Source of the DNA: Sinohyriopsis cumingii
Lineage: Eukaryota > Mollusca > Bivalvia > Unionida > Unionidae
Assembly (NCBI GenBank): GCA_028554795.2
Contig: CM068829.1
Span: 130,526,016-130,590,015, forward strand
Length of the DNA stretch: 64,000 nucleotides
Direction of reading: 5' to 3'
The first letter of the stretch is position 1, and the number at the start of each line of letters is the position of its first letter. The notes under the pieces were generated by a model. It searched no databases and was not told the origin of the DNA. It saw only the letters and a list, made by a program, of their open reading frames with translations. A program made the position numbers and the translations under genes. This document shows positions 48,582 to 62,586 of the stretch, piece by piece.

Positions 48582-48681
48582 NNNNNNNNNNNNNNNNNNN
48601 NNNNNNNNNNNNNNNNNNNNNNNNNNNNNNNNNNNNNNNNNNNNNNNNNNNNNNNNNNNNNNNNNNNNNNNNNNNNNNNNN
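48582..48681. other. Assembly gap (100 N)
   Basis: Exactly 100 N, the usual placeholder for a scaffold gap of unknown length. Sequence on the right begins abruptly inside a repeat unit, while sequence on the left is unrelated to the unit. Confidence 0.98.
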
Positions 48682-48682
48682 T

Positions 48683-49530
48683 AAGGGTTGACATCAGGTA
48701 CCGAATTGATGGCATTCCATTCAGTTGGAGGAGACTAAAGGCAAAATGTTAAAGACAGTGACTGTTCGTGAATCCCAAATCTGTGTCTGTTATGCAAAAA
48801 TATGTATGGCAATGGTTACCAACCTCTTTTGGCCCCGACCCTACAATATATTCTTTCTGAGTCTCACGACTCCATTTCCACCGTCTGATAAGTTTTGCCA
48901 CCCTAAAAAAAAATCCTGGCCAACCTCCAGAACGACTCGGGGTTGGGACCAATATTTGTAAAGACTAATTCGCTTCAGCTTGAAACAGTGTTACTCTCAC
49001 AATCAGTATAAGTAGGACAGTGGTGCTAAACCAACCTACAACAGGAAAGCCTTATGTAGAACCTACCATCACAGTAAAATGGCTAAACTCTCGAGGTAGT
49101 GGATAAGTTCAACTAACTCAGCAGTACACTGTCAGGTGCAATTCACATCTATGATGAAAGCAACGCCGAAACGGCTAAAGTAAATGTGGTCTTTGGCAGA
49201 CTATAAGCAAATTAGAAGAGCGCATAGGGATCAATCTGCAAACAAGCCTAAATGTCAACAAAGCTATTGTAATGCCGACCCTGCTGTATGCATTTGAATG
49301 GTATACAGACGTCATATGCCAAAAAGCTGAACTATTTTCACATTGGCTGCATGAAGAAAACACAGAGGATAAGTTGGCATGACATTCTCCTAGACAATGA
49401 GGTTTTCGCATTGGCAAGCATTACAAGGATCGAGACAATTCTGATGAATCATAGAAGAAATGGACCGCTTAATTCAGGCAAATGCGCCATGAAACTGGCA
49501 ACAATGTCAAAAAATGTTGGCCCTTATTAT
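48683..49530 (+). pseudogene. LINE RT C-terminal fragment, unit 1 copy
   Basis: Begins at the gap with VDIRYRIDGIPFSWRRLKAK, is interrupted by unrelated sequence (about 48,775-49,015), and resumes with GKPYVEPTITV, INLQTSLNVNKAIVMPTLLY, AKKLNYFHIGCMKKTQRISW and HDILLDNEVFALASITRIET across frames. The order matches the part after the RT catalytic core in endonuclease/RT LINEs of invertebrates, ending before the usual RWAGH block. Confidence 0.75.
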
Positions 49531-49670
49531 ATGTGACAATTATTTTCTTACGGTTCTACTTTGGAACTGATTGCCGTTTGACATCGAAATAGTTAAACTG
49601 ACCGTTTGGCAACGATCTTCATTTTCATTAATCATTTCGAGATTCGGGACCAATTTCCATGATAGACAGG

Positions 49671-49722
<52 letters not shown>

Positions 49723-52700
49723 GTGAGAGAGTGATTGAGAGAGAATGATGTAGAAAAAGAGGTAGCACATGATTCACCACGATCATAAGAATCCTGGGGA
49801 GACAGAGGACTTGTATCTTTTATTTTATGGCTATGTTTTTATTACAACTTTGTTACCAATGATGCTGGCATTGCGTATGAAACGTCATTTGTATCTTACA
49901 TGCGATTTCCATGAAAGCTAACTGCACACATAAACTATACCACCATGCTATTCATACAGTATCTTTAAAAGCGCAGGAGAGGTACGATGATTAAGCAGCT
50001 ATTAGCTGTCCAAGCGAGAATGGGGACAGGCAGTTGAGTCGCAAAACTTAAACCAATCAGCATGCCCCGATCTTTGGGCATGTTTACAAAATTCGTTGAT
50101 GCTGTGCTAAAGAAAATTGCCATTTTCTACATATCATTGTTCTCTAATCGACTATGGATATTCGAAATGTATTAAACAACTCCAGAATTACCTCTTATAA
50201 TCATATTATCTAAGTTTGGGGTCATTTGTTTAAGTACTACGTTTTCTGTTGGTGACATAATTCTCTACAATCATTATGTATGTCTGTATGCATTCGGTGT
50301 AATAGCATGTCAGCACAATACTGTATAGTTCCGATTAAATACCAAGACACTGCTGTCGAATACTGGATATCTTTCATTGATTTTGATGCAACCAATACTT
50401 CAGAACGGCAAGGTCAGTTCCTTCTAAATATGTTCTTTTCTTATCCAAGGTGGGTTTTATGTAGGACAAATAATGCGTAGGAATTACTATTAACTTGGTG
50501 GCCTAAACGACATCCCACTCAAATCAGGATATAACTATATGTGTTTTGTGTATGAGCGCCCGTTGTCTTTAGTGTGGTAGCAAGTTTGTGTGCATAGTGA
50601 ATGGATAATCTTACCCTTTAGAGATATATTAGTAACTTTGTATATATATGAAAGCACTCCTACATATTTCTTTCCTTTCACTAGCTGTACGATAGTAATT
50701 AAATATTTTTCTATATACAGTATATGAGCAGTACAACACTATTCATGGCTGCTTCTGTTGATGTGTGTGCATGATCATTTCTACCCTTTCATGGATGGTT
50801 GTGTGTATGTGTTAGCATCCCATTGCTTTGTCGTTTATTAATAAGTTTGGGTTTGGGCAACCAAAACGGCATGTTCGTGAGTATGTGTTGTTCAAGTGGA
50901 GATTAGGTGCTGGTGAGTTTAAGCGGCGTGATGGCTAGTAAATGTTGGTGTGACTCAAAAGATGAATGTATGTTGCTGAGTCAAAAGTTTGCATTGGTTA
51001 GTAGACGTGGTTTGAACATTGCATTTCCCCTTTGTAAATACTGATGCTCATTTAACACATGGACATGTTCAACATTATCCTTTCCCTTGAGGTCAGAATG
51101 TCATACTAATGTTAAACATATGGTTCATGTTAAATTGTCGAGGGAGTGTTAGTTTTCAAACTAGAGGCGTAATGTTAGTTCCCATTGTCGCCCGAGCGTC
51201 ATTGTTGTCGCCAGAGTGCTACTACTCCAATATGTATCAGTATGTCTATCTTAAAACTAACTACTTCAAATTCTCGTAAATATTCACTATATTTATGATG
51301 TACTACAACGTTGAAAACTTAGTGCGGCACACTTTTGGGTTGGCGAAAATTAAGAAATGTCCTTATTAAACTGTACCATAAAAAGCCTTTGATTCATATT
51401 TCAGCTTGATTGCGGCATGTTTTGCATGTTGATTCAGACAGTGCTAATTTTCGACGTTACTCTGGAAACATATCCTACTTTTTTGCTTAGTATGAAAGAT
51501 CTGACTATTGATTGATATAATGGACCAAATGTATGCAACTTATGAATGGCAGTAATGACGAAATACGATGAACAAAAATGGATTAACAGCAGAAGGTGCA
51601 TCAATGGTATTCCGCTTGTCCTCTTAAATTTATCCGTCAACAATGCGGTTATTTTATATTTCACACGGGTAATTTTGTAAGTATTTGTTTGATATCTAAG
51701 AACAGTTCGAAGCGCCATATACAAAGGAACTGTACAATAACTCAAAGCTAGAGTGAATTTTTTAGTCTTAGAAGGTATGGGTGCGTTCAGAACACGGAGG
51801 AGAAAGAGAGAGAGAGAGAGAGTAAACCGATTTCAGCGCCTAGTTATCTAAGTTTCTTGTTAGGCATTGTGGATTGAAAAAAAAGACATAGGAATCACTG
51901 AGATAGTAATGAGGCCAAATTGTTGACCCAATACCATCACATTTCAAAGTTCAAAATTTGTCTAATTTCTACCTGCTTTTAGCTACAAATACTGTCTGAT
52001 CAATGAGATTCGAAGCCCTTTGCTTACTTCCAAAAACATTCTAAAATTTCGCTTTTTGGTATGGGCATAAGAAATATTGAAATGCTCATTTTGATCTTTT
52101 GATCTATTAAATATATTTAATTACTATTTGTATAACAACTATACTGCATTTGTCTGTATTACCATTTAAAAGAACATATACATCACTAATTTATTATTAA
52201 ACCGGAATCAATGCATTTATATTTCCTTTTATAAATTACAATCATTCCTTCCTTTTCTCAATTAATGCATCTATTGTTTCAACCTGAAGAAAAACAAATG
52301 GCAGTGGAAAGGAATGTCCAGTCAGTTCATGTCATACGACTATAGTCAGCTTAAGATATTCGTTATCACTAACTGAGATGCAACTAAATGAGAAACGATT
52401 CATGTCATAAACTCAATCTACTTAACCTTGTTTTAGTAAGCTTCCATCTCTTGGACTTTCGCATCATTCAAAATTGTCTACACGCACAAAATATCATCAC
52501 TTTTCACATGTAACGAATTTTTATATGGCTATATGCACAGAAAAATATAAATAATACCAAAATCAAAATCAGTGTATCGATCGATAACGGCGTTAACGTG
52601 AACAACACTCAATAGAAGGAAATTCTCTGAGTACATTATTTAGCATACTTTATATATTTTTGCCCACTGTCACAATAATCAAATCCCTTATTCTACCTAG

Positions 52701-52804
52701 ATGCCGGTGGTCGAGAATTCTAACCCATTTACGAAGGAGTTGTTGTGTGCGGTCTATTTAATCCTTACAAAATATTTATAACTAAATAATTTATACTCAT
52801 TATT

Positions 52805-53439
52805 CATACTTTGAAAACAAAGACATATGGACAGCGTTCGTTTGCATACCAGGGCCCAGCAACGTCGAATGAATTGCCCACTGAACTTAGACACAAAGAC
52901 ACAGTGATCCCATTCAAGAGTGATCTCAAAACTCACTTATTTCGACTGCAAGAACAAACTTAAAGCCTAATAATGTTTCCTACCTTAAATATTTTCAGCA
53001 TGTTTTTCATGTTTTCTAATTTCATGGTGTTTGTTTTTGTAATCATTTCATTAGTGATCCCATTCAAGAGTGCTCTCAAAACTCACTTATTTCGACTGCA
53101 AGAACAAACTTAAAGCCTAATAATGTTTCCTACCTTAAATATTTTCAGCATGTTTTTCATGTTTTCTAATTTCATGGTGTTTGTTTTTGTAATCATTTCA
53201 TTAGTGATCCCATTCAAGAGTGCTCTCAAAACTCACTTATTTCGACTGCAAGAACAAACTTAAAGCCTAATAATGTTTCCTACCTTAAATATTTTCAGCA
53301 TGTTTTTATGTTTTCTAATTTCATGGTGTCTGTTTTTGTAATCATTTCATTATATATGTTTTTTTTTTATCTTATAGGTGTTGTCTAATATTGTAAAGCG
53401 CTTAGAGCTTCTAAAGATGAGGCGCTATACAAAGTTCTA

Positions 53440-53478
<39 letters not shown>

Positions 53479-53480
53479 AC
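52805..53480 (+). mobile_element. CR1/L2-like LINE 3' end with internal 150-bp x3 repeat
   Basis: The frame HTRAQQRRMNCPLNLDTK followed by HSRVISKLTYFDCKNK matches the C-terminus of the LINE at 7.9-8.2 kb. A 150-bp block starting GTGATCCCATTCAAGAGTG is repeated at 52,904, 53,054 and 53,204. The end carries the hairpin AAGCGCTTAGAGCTT / GAGGCGCT and a TTA tail. Confidence 0.85.
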
Positions 53481-54954
53481 TGCATTCTCTCTGATGAAAA
53501 GGTACACTCTGAATGTGTCCATGGTGATGAATAGAGTTCCAACACCCTTTGAATGAAGTGACAGCAAGGGAACCATCTGACATATTCAACGTAGGCTGAA
53601 TATTTATTTAACCATTCACAGATTTCGATTTTTTTCAAGCTTTACTCTGTCGACTTCGTCAGAGTACACAAATTCTACTGCAGCTAAAGCCTTGACAATA
53701 GGTCCGTCAAGATATGTTAACCCTTTCCCAGCAAACGTGTTCGATCTAATGGCCAAATCACAATACCTCAGCAGGTCTGCTCTCATCTGTGATGTTTCAT
53801 AATAACCACTGGCTGATTCTGGAACGATCGGTTTTACAATCTTTCTGTGGTGTGGTTTGTGGAAAGCATCTGAGAGATGGACAGGCTTGCTATACTATTG
53901 ATGATAACTTGCAGAGTTTGACACTTCCTTTTTTATACTTGAGGTTAGCATTAATGTACATTATTGTAATTAGGACGTCGCACCCTTTTCTAGTATACGA
54001 TGTTATATACCGTCTTCAATGAATTACTGAAGATTTGTAGTCGGCATTTTAAAGTCGCCAAGGATTGAATGATGCATCTTCACATAGCGTTGTGCGCAGG
54101 TACAAATCCCATCAATATTGGAGAGAGAATATATATCCTTATCTTGGTTTGTCTCCAACACTGCTATACGGCTGTGTTAAAATATGTATATGTACTATAT
54201 TAAATATTGTTCTAAATCTACCAAAATGCAAATAATATTTAGACCTAAAATTTCTATATTTGGATACTAATCCAACCCAGATGGCTACTTTATATTGTTT
54301 ACTGACCTGATCCTGGAACTTAAGGCCACTTTCATAAGAAATGAGCAATATAGAATATTTGGTATCAAGAAGATAATTTAAACTGATTATCATGCAGTAC
54401 AGGTGCTTACAAAAGATAGAAAGTAGTCGTTGTCGTTTATAACAACTTTGGTAGGATATCTGAAGAAATATAGAAATGGTTTTAATAAAACACGTAGGTG
54501 GAAAGTTTAAATAACAAGAGGGTTTCTCGTCATAAAAGCAAAGTTCCATCCTTCAACATCCAGATGAAATACACCCGATAGCTGAACGCTGTTTGAGGAA
54601 GGAGGTGGGGCTGGTGGGTAATGTTTGAAACTACATCAAGGCTTTACATGTGTCATTTATTTTAGAAGAAATGAAAACATCCAGCCAAATAAGATAAGGA
54701 GCTGCAGCATAAACATAGAAGAAGACCCTATTTAATGTACGAACTGAATAATATACCTTTGGTGAAGACAGATGATAATTTTAGTCCATAATTTATCTTT
54801 TGGAGGACAAATAATTGCGTCATGCCCTTTACTAAAATGTGAAAAAGTGCTAATAATTACAATGAAAATTAATTTATTTCCGTGATACTAAACCAGACAA
54901 AATTCGTAGTTGCGATATTCAGTAAATGAAGGAAGTTAAAATGATGTATCAGAA

Positions 54955-55900
54955 CCATCCAGTCACCAAAGAAGTCAAAGAAGCCCCTCTTCAGTATGAT
55001 GTTCGCTGTTATGCTTACTGGTGCTTACCGTGGCTGTGACAAAAGGGTTGACATCAGGTACCGAATTGATGGCATTCCATTCAGTTGGCGGAGACTAAAG
55101 GCAAAATGTTAAAGACAGTGACTGTTCGTGAATCCCAAATCTGTGTCTGTTATGCAAAAATATGTATGGCAATTGTTACCAACCTCTTTTGGCCCCGACC
55201 CTACAATATATTCTTTCTGAGTCTCACGACTCCATTTCCACCTTCTGATAAGTTTTGCCACCTTAAAAAAAAATCCTGGCCAACCTCCAGAACGACTCGG
55301 GGTTGGGACCAATATTTGTAAAGACTAATTCGCTACAGCTTGAAACAGTGTTACTCTCACAATCAGTATAAGTAGGACAGTGGTGCTAAAGCAACCTACA
55401 ACAGGAAAGCCTTATGTAGAACCTACCATCACAGTAAAATGGCTAAACTCTCGAGGTAGTGGATAAGTTCAACTAACTCAGCAGTACACTGTCAGGTGCA
55501 ATTCACATCTATGATGAAAGCAACGCCGAAACGGCTAAAGTAAATGTGGTCTTTGGCAGACTATAAGCAAATTAGAAGAGCGCATAGGGATCAATCTGCA
55601 AACAAGCCTAAATGTCAACAAAGCTATTGTAATGCCGACCCTGCTGTATGCATTTGAATGGTATACAGACGTCATGCCAAAAAGCTGAACTATTTTCACA
55701 TTGGCTGCATGAAGAAAACACAGAGGATAAGTTGGCAGGACATTCTCCTAGACAATGAGGTTTTCGCATTGGCAAGCATTACAAGGATCGAGACAATTCT
55801 GATGAATCATAGAAGAAATGGACCGCTTAATTCAGGCAAATGCGCCATGAAACTGGCAACAATGTCAAAAAATGTTGGCCCTTATTATATGTGACAATTA
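54955..55900 (+). pseudogene. LINE RT fragment across the unit 1/unit 2 junction
   Basis: This intact junction shows the part missing at the gap: VTKEVKEAPLFSMMFAVMLT, GAYRGCDKRV and then DIRYRIDGIPFSW, equivalent to the PVTNGVKQGC...LFSMMF block of related RTs with an internal deletion. The rest follows as in unit 1. The YADD-type block is absent, replaced by the unrelated insert. Confidence 0.75.
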
Positions 55901-56028
55901 TTTTCTTACGGTTCTACTTTGGAACTGATTGCCGTTTGACATCGAAATAGTTAAACTGACCGTTTTGCAACGATCTTCATTTTCATTAATCATTTCGAGA
56001 TTCGGGACCAATTTCCATGATAGACAGG

Positions 56029-56082
<54 letters not shown>

Positions 56083-59000
56083 GTGAGAGAGTGATTGAGA
56101 GAGAATGATGTAGAAAGAGAGGTAGCACATGATTCACCACGATCATAAGAATCCTGGGGAGACAGAGGACTTGTATCTTTTATTTTATGGCTATGTTTTT
56201 ATTACAACTTTGTTACCAATGATGCTGGCATTGCGTATGAAACGTCATTTGTATCTTACATGCGATTTCCATGAAAGCTAACTGCACACATAAACTATAC
56301 CACCATGCTATTCATACAGTATCTTTAAAAGCGCAGGAGAGGTACGATGATTAAGCAGCTATTAGCTGTCCAAGCGAGAATGGGGACAGGCAGTTGAGTC
56401 GCAAAACTTAAACCAATCAGCATGCCCCGATCTTTGGGCATGTTTACAAAATTCGTTGATGCTGTGCTAAAGAAAATTGCCATTTTCTACATATCATTGT
56501 TCTCTAATCGACTATGGATATTCGAAATGTATTAAACAACTCCAGAATTACCTCTTATAATCATATTATCTAAGTTTGGGGTCATTTGTTTAAGTACTAC
56601 GTTTTCTGTTGGTGACATAATTCTCTACAATCATTATGTATGTCTGTATGCATTCGGTGTAATAGCATGTCAGCACAATACTGTATAGTTCCGATTAAAT
56701 ACCAAGACACTGCTGTCGAATACTGGATATCTTTCATTGATTTTGATGCAACCAATACTTCAGAACGGCAAGGTCAGTTCCTTCTAAATATGTTCTTTTC
56801 TTATCCAAGGTGGGTTTTATGTAGGACAAATAATGCGTAGGAATTACTATTAACTTGGTGGCCTAAACGACATCCCACTCAAATCAGGATATAACTATAT
56901 GTGTTTTGTGTATGAGCGCCCGTTGTCTTTAGTGTGGTAGCAAGTTTGTGTGCATAGTGAATGGATAATCTTACCCTTTAGAGATATATTAGTAACTTTG
57001 TATATATATGAAAGCACTCCTACATATTTCTTTCCTTTCACTAGCTGTACGATAGTAATTAAATATGTTTCTATATACAGTATATGAGCAGTACAACACT
57101 ATTCATGGCTGCTTCTGTTGATGTGTGTGCATGATCATTTCTACCCTTTCATGGATGGTTGTGTGTATGTGTTAGCATCCCATTGCTTTGTCGTTTATTA
57201 ATAAGTTTGGGTTTGGGCAACCAAAACGGCATGTTCGTGAGTATGTGTTGTTCAAGTGGAGATTAGGTGCTGGTGAGTTTAAGCGGCGTGATGGCTAGTA
57301 AATGTTGGTGTGACTCAAAAGATGAATGTATGTTGCTCAGTCAAGAGTTTGCATTGGTTAGTAGACGTGGTTTGAACATTGCATTTCCCCTTTGTAAATA
57401 CTGATGCTCATTTAACACATGGACATGTTCAACATTATCCTTTCCCTTGAGGTCAGAATGTCATACTAATGTTAAACATATGGTTCATGTTAAATTGTCG
57501 AGGGAGTGTTAGTTTTCAAACTAGAGGCGTAATATTAGTTCCCATTGTCGCCCGAGCGTCATTGTTGTCGCCAGAGTGCTACTACTCCAATATGTATCAG
57601 TATGTCTATCTTAAAACTAACTACTTCAAATTCTCGTAAATATTCACTATATTTATGATGTACTATAACGTTGAAAACTTAGTGCGGCACACTTTTGGGT
57701 TGGCGAAAATTAAGAAATGTCCTTATTAAACTGTACCATAAAAAGCCTTTGATTCATATTTCAGCTTGATTGCGGCATGTTTTGCATGTTGATTCAGACA
57801 GTGCTAATTTTCGACGTTACTCTGGAAACATATCCTACTTTTTTGCTTAGTATGAAAGATCTGACTATTGATTGATATAATGGACCAAATGTATGCAACT
57901 TATGAATGGCAGTAATGACGAAATACGATGAACAAAAATGGATTAACAGCAGAAGGTGCATCAATGGTATTCCGCTTGTCCTCTTAAATTTATCCGTCAA
58001 CAATGCGGTTATTTTATATTTCACACGGGTAATTTTGTAAGTATTTGTTTGATATCTAAGAACAGTTCGAAGCGCCATATACAAAGGAACTGTACAATAA
58101 CTCAAAGCTAGAGTGAATTTTTAGTCTTAGAAGGTATGGGTGCGTTCAGAACACGGAGGAGAAAGAGAGAGAGAGAGAGTAAACCGATTTCAGCGCCTAG
58201 TTATCTAAGTTTCTTGTTAGGCATTGTGGATTGAAAAAAAAGACATAGGAATCACTGAGATAGTAATGAGGCCAAATTGTTGACCCAATACCATCACATT
58301 TCAAAGTTCAAAATTTGTCTAATTTCTACCTGCTTTTAGCTACAAATACTGTCTGATCAATGAGATTCGAAGCCCTTTGCTTACTTCCAAAAACATTCTA
58401 AAATTTCGCTTTTTGGTATGGGCATAAGAAATATTGAAATGCTCATTTTGATCTTTTGATCTATTAAATATATTTAATTACTATTTGTATAACAACTATA
58501 CTGCATTTGTCTGTATTACCATTTAAAAGAACATATACATCACTAATTTATTATTAAACCGGAATCAATGCATTTATATTTCCTTTTATAAATTACAATC
58601 ATTCCTTCCTTTTCTCAATTAATGCATCTATTGTTTCAACCTGAAGAAAAACAAATGGCAGTGGAAAGGAATGTCCAGTCAGTTCATGTCATACGACTAT
58701 AGTCAGCTTAAGATATTCGTTATCACTAACTGAGATGCAACTAAATGAGAAACGATTCATGTCATAAACTCAATCTACTTAACCTTGTTTTAGTAAGCTT
58801 CCATCTCTTGGACTTTCGCATCATTCAAAATTGTCTCCACGCACTAAATATCATCACTTTTCACATGTAACGAATTTTTATATGGCTATATGCACAGAAA
58901 AATATAAATAATACCAAAATCAAAATCAGTGTATCGATCGATAACGGCGTTAACGTGAACAACACTCAATAGAAGGAAATTCTCTGAGTACATTATTTAG

Positions 59001-59946
59001 CATACTTTATATATTTTTGCCCACTGTCACAATAATCAAATCCCTTATTCTACCTAGATGCCGGTGGTCGAGAATTCTAACCCATTTACGAAGGAGTTGT
59101 TGTGTGCGGTCTATTTAATCCTTACAAAATATTTATAACTAAATAATTTATACTCATTATTCATACTTTGAAAACAAAGACATATGGACAGCGTTCGTTT
59201 GCATACCAGGGCCCAGCAACGTCGAATGAATTGCCCACTGAACTTAGACACAAAGACACAGTGATCCCATTCAAGAGTGATCTCAAAACTCACTTATTTC
59301 GACTGCAAGAACAAACTTAAAGCCTAATAATGTTTCCTACCTTAAATATTTTCAGCATGTTTTTCATGTTTTCTAATTTCATGGTGTTTGTTTTTGCAAT
59401 CATTTCATTAGTGATCCCATTCAAGAGTGCTCTCAAAACTCACTTATTTCGACTGCAAGAACAAACTTAAAGCCTAATAATGTTTCCTACCTTAAATATT
59501 TTCAGCATGTTTTTCATGTTTTCTAATTTCATGGTGTTTGTTTTTGTAATCATTTCATTAGTGATCCCATTCAAGAGTGCTCTCAAAACTCACTTATTTC
59601 GACTGCAAGAACAAACTTAAAGCCTAATAATGTTTCCTACCTTAAATATTTTCAGCATGTTTTTCATGTTTTCTAATTTCATGGTGTTTGTTTTTGTAAT
59701 CATTTCATTAGTGATCCCATTCAAGAGTGCTCTCAAAACTCACTTATTTCGACTGCAAGAACAAACTTAAAGCCTAATAATGTTTCCTACCTTAAATATT
59801 TTCAGCATGTTTTTATGTTTTCTAATTTCATGGTGTCTGTTTTTGTAATCATTTCATTATATATGTTTTTTTTTTATCTTATAGGTGTTGTCTAATATTG
59901 TAAAGCGCTTAGAGCTTCTAAAGATGAGGCGCTATACAAAGTTCTA

Positions 59947-59979
<33 letters not shown>

Positions 59980-61541
59980 ACTGCATTCTCTCTGATGAAA
60001 AGGTACACTCTGAATGTGTCCATGGTGATGAATAGAGTTCCAACACCCTTTGAATGAAGTGACAGCAAGGGAACCATCTGACATATTCAACGTAGGCTGA
60101 ATATTTATTTAACCATTCACAGATTTCGATTTTTTTCAAGCTTTACTCTGTCGACTTCGTCAGAGTACACAAATTCTACTGCAGCTAAAGCCTTGACAAT
60201 AGGTCCGTCAAGATATGTTAACCCTTTCCCAGCAAACGTGTTCGATCTAATGGCCAAATCACAATACCTCAGCAGGTCTGCTCTCATCCGTGATGTTTCA
60301 TAATAACCACTGGCTGATTCTGGAACGATCGGTTTTACAATCTTTCTGTGGTGTGGTTTGTGGAAAGCATCTGAGAGATGGACAGGCTTGCTATACTATT
60401 GATGATAACTTGCAGAGTTTGACACTTCCTTTTTATACTTGAGGTTAGCATTAATGCACATTATTGTAATTAGGACGTCGCACCCTTTTCTAGTATACGA
60501 TGTTATATACCGTCTTCAATGAATTACTGAAGATTTGTAGTCGGCATTTTAAAGTCGCCAAGGATTGAATGATGCATCTTCACATAGCGTTGTGCGCAGG
60601 TACAAATCCCATCAATATTGGAGAGAGAATATGTATCCTTATCTTGGTTTGTCTCCAACACTGCTATACGGCTGTGTTAAAATATGTATATGTACTATAT
60701 TAAATATTGTTCTAAATCTACCAAAATGCAAATAATATTTAGACCTAAAATTTCTATATTTGGATACTAATCCAACCCAGATGGCTACTTTATATTGTTT
60801 ACTGACCTGATCCTGGAACTTAAGGCCACTTTCATAAGAAATGAGCAATATAGAATATTTGGTATCAAGAAGATAATTTAAACTGATTATCATGCAGTAC
60901 AGGTGCTTACAAAAGATAGAAAGTAGTCGTTGTCGTTTATAACAACTTTGGTAGGATATCTGAAGAAATATAGAAATGGTTTTAATAAAACACGTAGGTG
61001 GAAAGTTTAAATAACAAGAGGGTTTCTCGTCATAAAAGCAAAGTTCCATCCTTCAACATCCAGATGAAATACACCCGATAGCTTAACGCTGTTTGAGGAA
61101 GGAGGTGGGGCTGGTGGGTAATGTTTGAAACTACATCAAGGCTTTACATGTGTCATTTATTTTAGAAGAAATGAAAACATCCAGCCAAATAAGATAAGGA
61201 GCTGCAGCATAAACATAGAAGAAGACCCTATTTAATGTACGAACTGAATAATATACCTTTGGTGAAGACAGATGATAATTTTAGTCCATAATTTATCTTT
61301 TGGAGGACAAATAATTGCGTCATGCCCTTTACTAAAATGTGAAAAAGTGCTAATAATTACAATGAAAATTAATTTATTTCCGTGATACTAAACCAGACAA
61401 AATTCGTAGTTGCGATATTCAGTAAATGAAGGAAGTTAAAATGATGTATCAGAACCATCCAGTCACCAAAGAAGTCAAAGAAGCCCCTCTTCAGTATGAT
61501 GTTCGCTGTTATGCTTACTGGTGCTTACCGTGGCTGTGACA
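55042..61541. repeat. 6.5-kb tandem unit 2
   Basis: Second complete copy. It is about 140 bp longer than unit 1, mainly because the internal 150-bp repeat is present four times instead of three. The LINE fragments, GA and TTA microsatellites lie in the same order. Confidence 0.95.
59160..59980 (+). mobile_element. CR1/L2-like LINE 3' end with internal 150-bp x4 repeat
   Basis: Unit 2 copy of the element at 52.8 kb. The 150-bp block starts at 59,261, 59,411, 59,561 and 59,711, one more than in unit 1. The TTA tail is slightly shorter. Confidence 0.85.
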
Positions 61542-62400
61542 AAAGGGTTGACATCAGGTACCGAATTGATGGCATTCCATTCAGTTGGAGGAGACTAAAG
61601 GCAAAATGTTAAAGACAGTGACTGTTCGTGAATCCCAAATCTGTGTCTGTTATGCAAAAATATGTATGGCAATGGTTACCAACCTCTTTTGGCCCCGACC
61701 CTACAATATATTCTTTCTGAGTCTCACGACTCCATTTCCACCGTCTGATAAGTTTTGCCACCCTAAAAAAAAATCCTGGCCAACCTCCAGAACGACTCGG
61801 GGTTGGGACCAATATTTGTAAAGACTAATTCGCTTCAGCTTGAAACAGTGTTACTCTCACAATCAGTATAAGTAGGACAGTGGTGCTAAAGCAACCTACA
61901 ACAGGAAAGCCTTATGTAGAACCTACCATCACAGTAAAATGGCTAAACTCTCGAGGTAGTGGATAAGTTCAACTAACTCAGCAGTACACTGTCAGGTGCA
62001 ATTCACATCTATGATGAAAGCAACGCCGAAACGGCTAAAGTAAATGTGGTCTTTGGCAGACTATAAGCAAATTAGAAGAGCGCATAGGGATCAATCTGCA
62101 AACAAGCCTAAATGTCAACAAAGCTATTGTAATGCCGACCCTGCTGTATGCATTTGAATGGTATACAGACGTCATGCCAAAAAGCTGAACTATTTTCACA
62201 TTGGCTGCATGAAGAAAACACAGAGGATAAGTTGGCATGACATTCTCCTAGACAATGAGGTTTTCGCATTGGCAAGCATTACAAGGATCGAGACAATTCT
62301 GATGAATCATAGAAGAAATGGACCGCTTAATTCAGGCAAATGCGCCATGAAACTGGCAACAATGTCAAAAAATGTTGGCCCTTATTATATGTGACAATTA
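61455..62400 (+). pseudogene. LINE RT fragment across the unit 2/unit 3 junction
   Basis: Third copy of the same fragment with the same internal insert, confirming that the insertion pre-dates the tandem duplication. Confidence 0.75.
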
Positions 62401-62528
62401 TTTTCTTACGGTTCTACTTTGGAACTGATTGCCGTTTGACATCGAAATAGTTAAACTGACCGTTTGGCAACGATCTTCATTTTCATTAATCATTTCGAGA
62501 TTCGGGACCAATTTCCATGATAGACAGG

Positions 62529-62586
<58 letters not shown>

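Larger units (their letters stand above)
48682..55041. repeat. 6.4-kb tandem unit 1
   Basis: Matches unit 2 at an offset of 6,360 bp with only scattered substitutions and small indels. From left to right it holds the 3' half of a LINE RT fragment, a GA microsatellite (about 49,676-49,716), unassigned sequence, a short GA run (51,803-51,822), a CR1/L2-like 3' end with a 150-bp repeat present three times, a TTA microsatellite (about 53,442-53,478), unassigned sequence and the 5' part of the next LINE RT fragment. Its true left end is hidden by the gap. Confidence 0.95.

Noticed and set aside
50056..50086. CATGCCC/GGGCATG inverted repeat in each tandem unit
   Set aside because: A 7-bp stem with an 8-nt loop is expected by chance at this scale and no associated feature was seen.
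50280..50480. 66-codon plus-strand open frame present in all three units
   Set aside because: Identical copies follow from near-identical units. It is short, has no family resemblance, and nothing shows selection on the protein.
54139..54549. 136-codon minus-strand open frame, identical at 60,639-61,049
   Set aside because: Its conservation is explained by the recent unit duplication. The composition is that of AT-rich random sequence, there are no recognisable motifs, and no splice or promoter support was seen.
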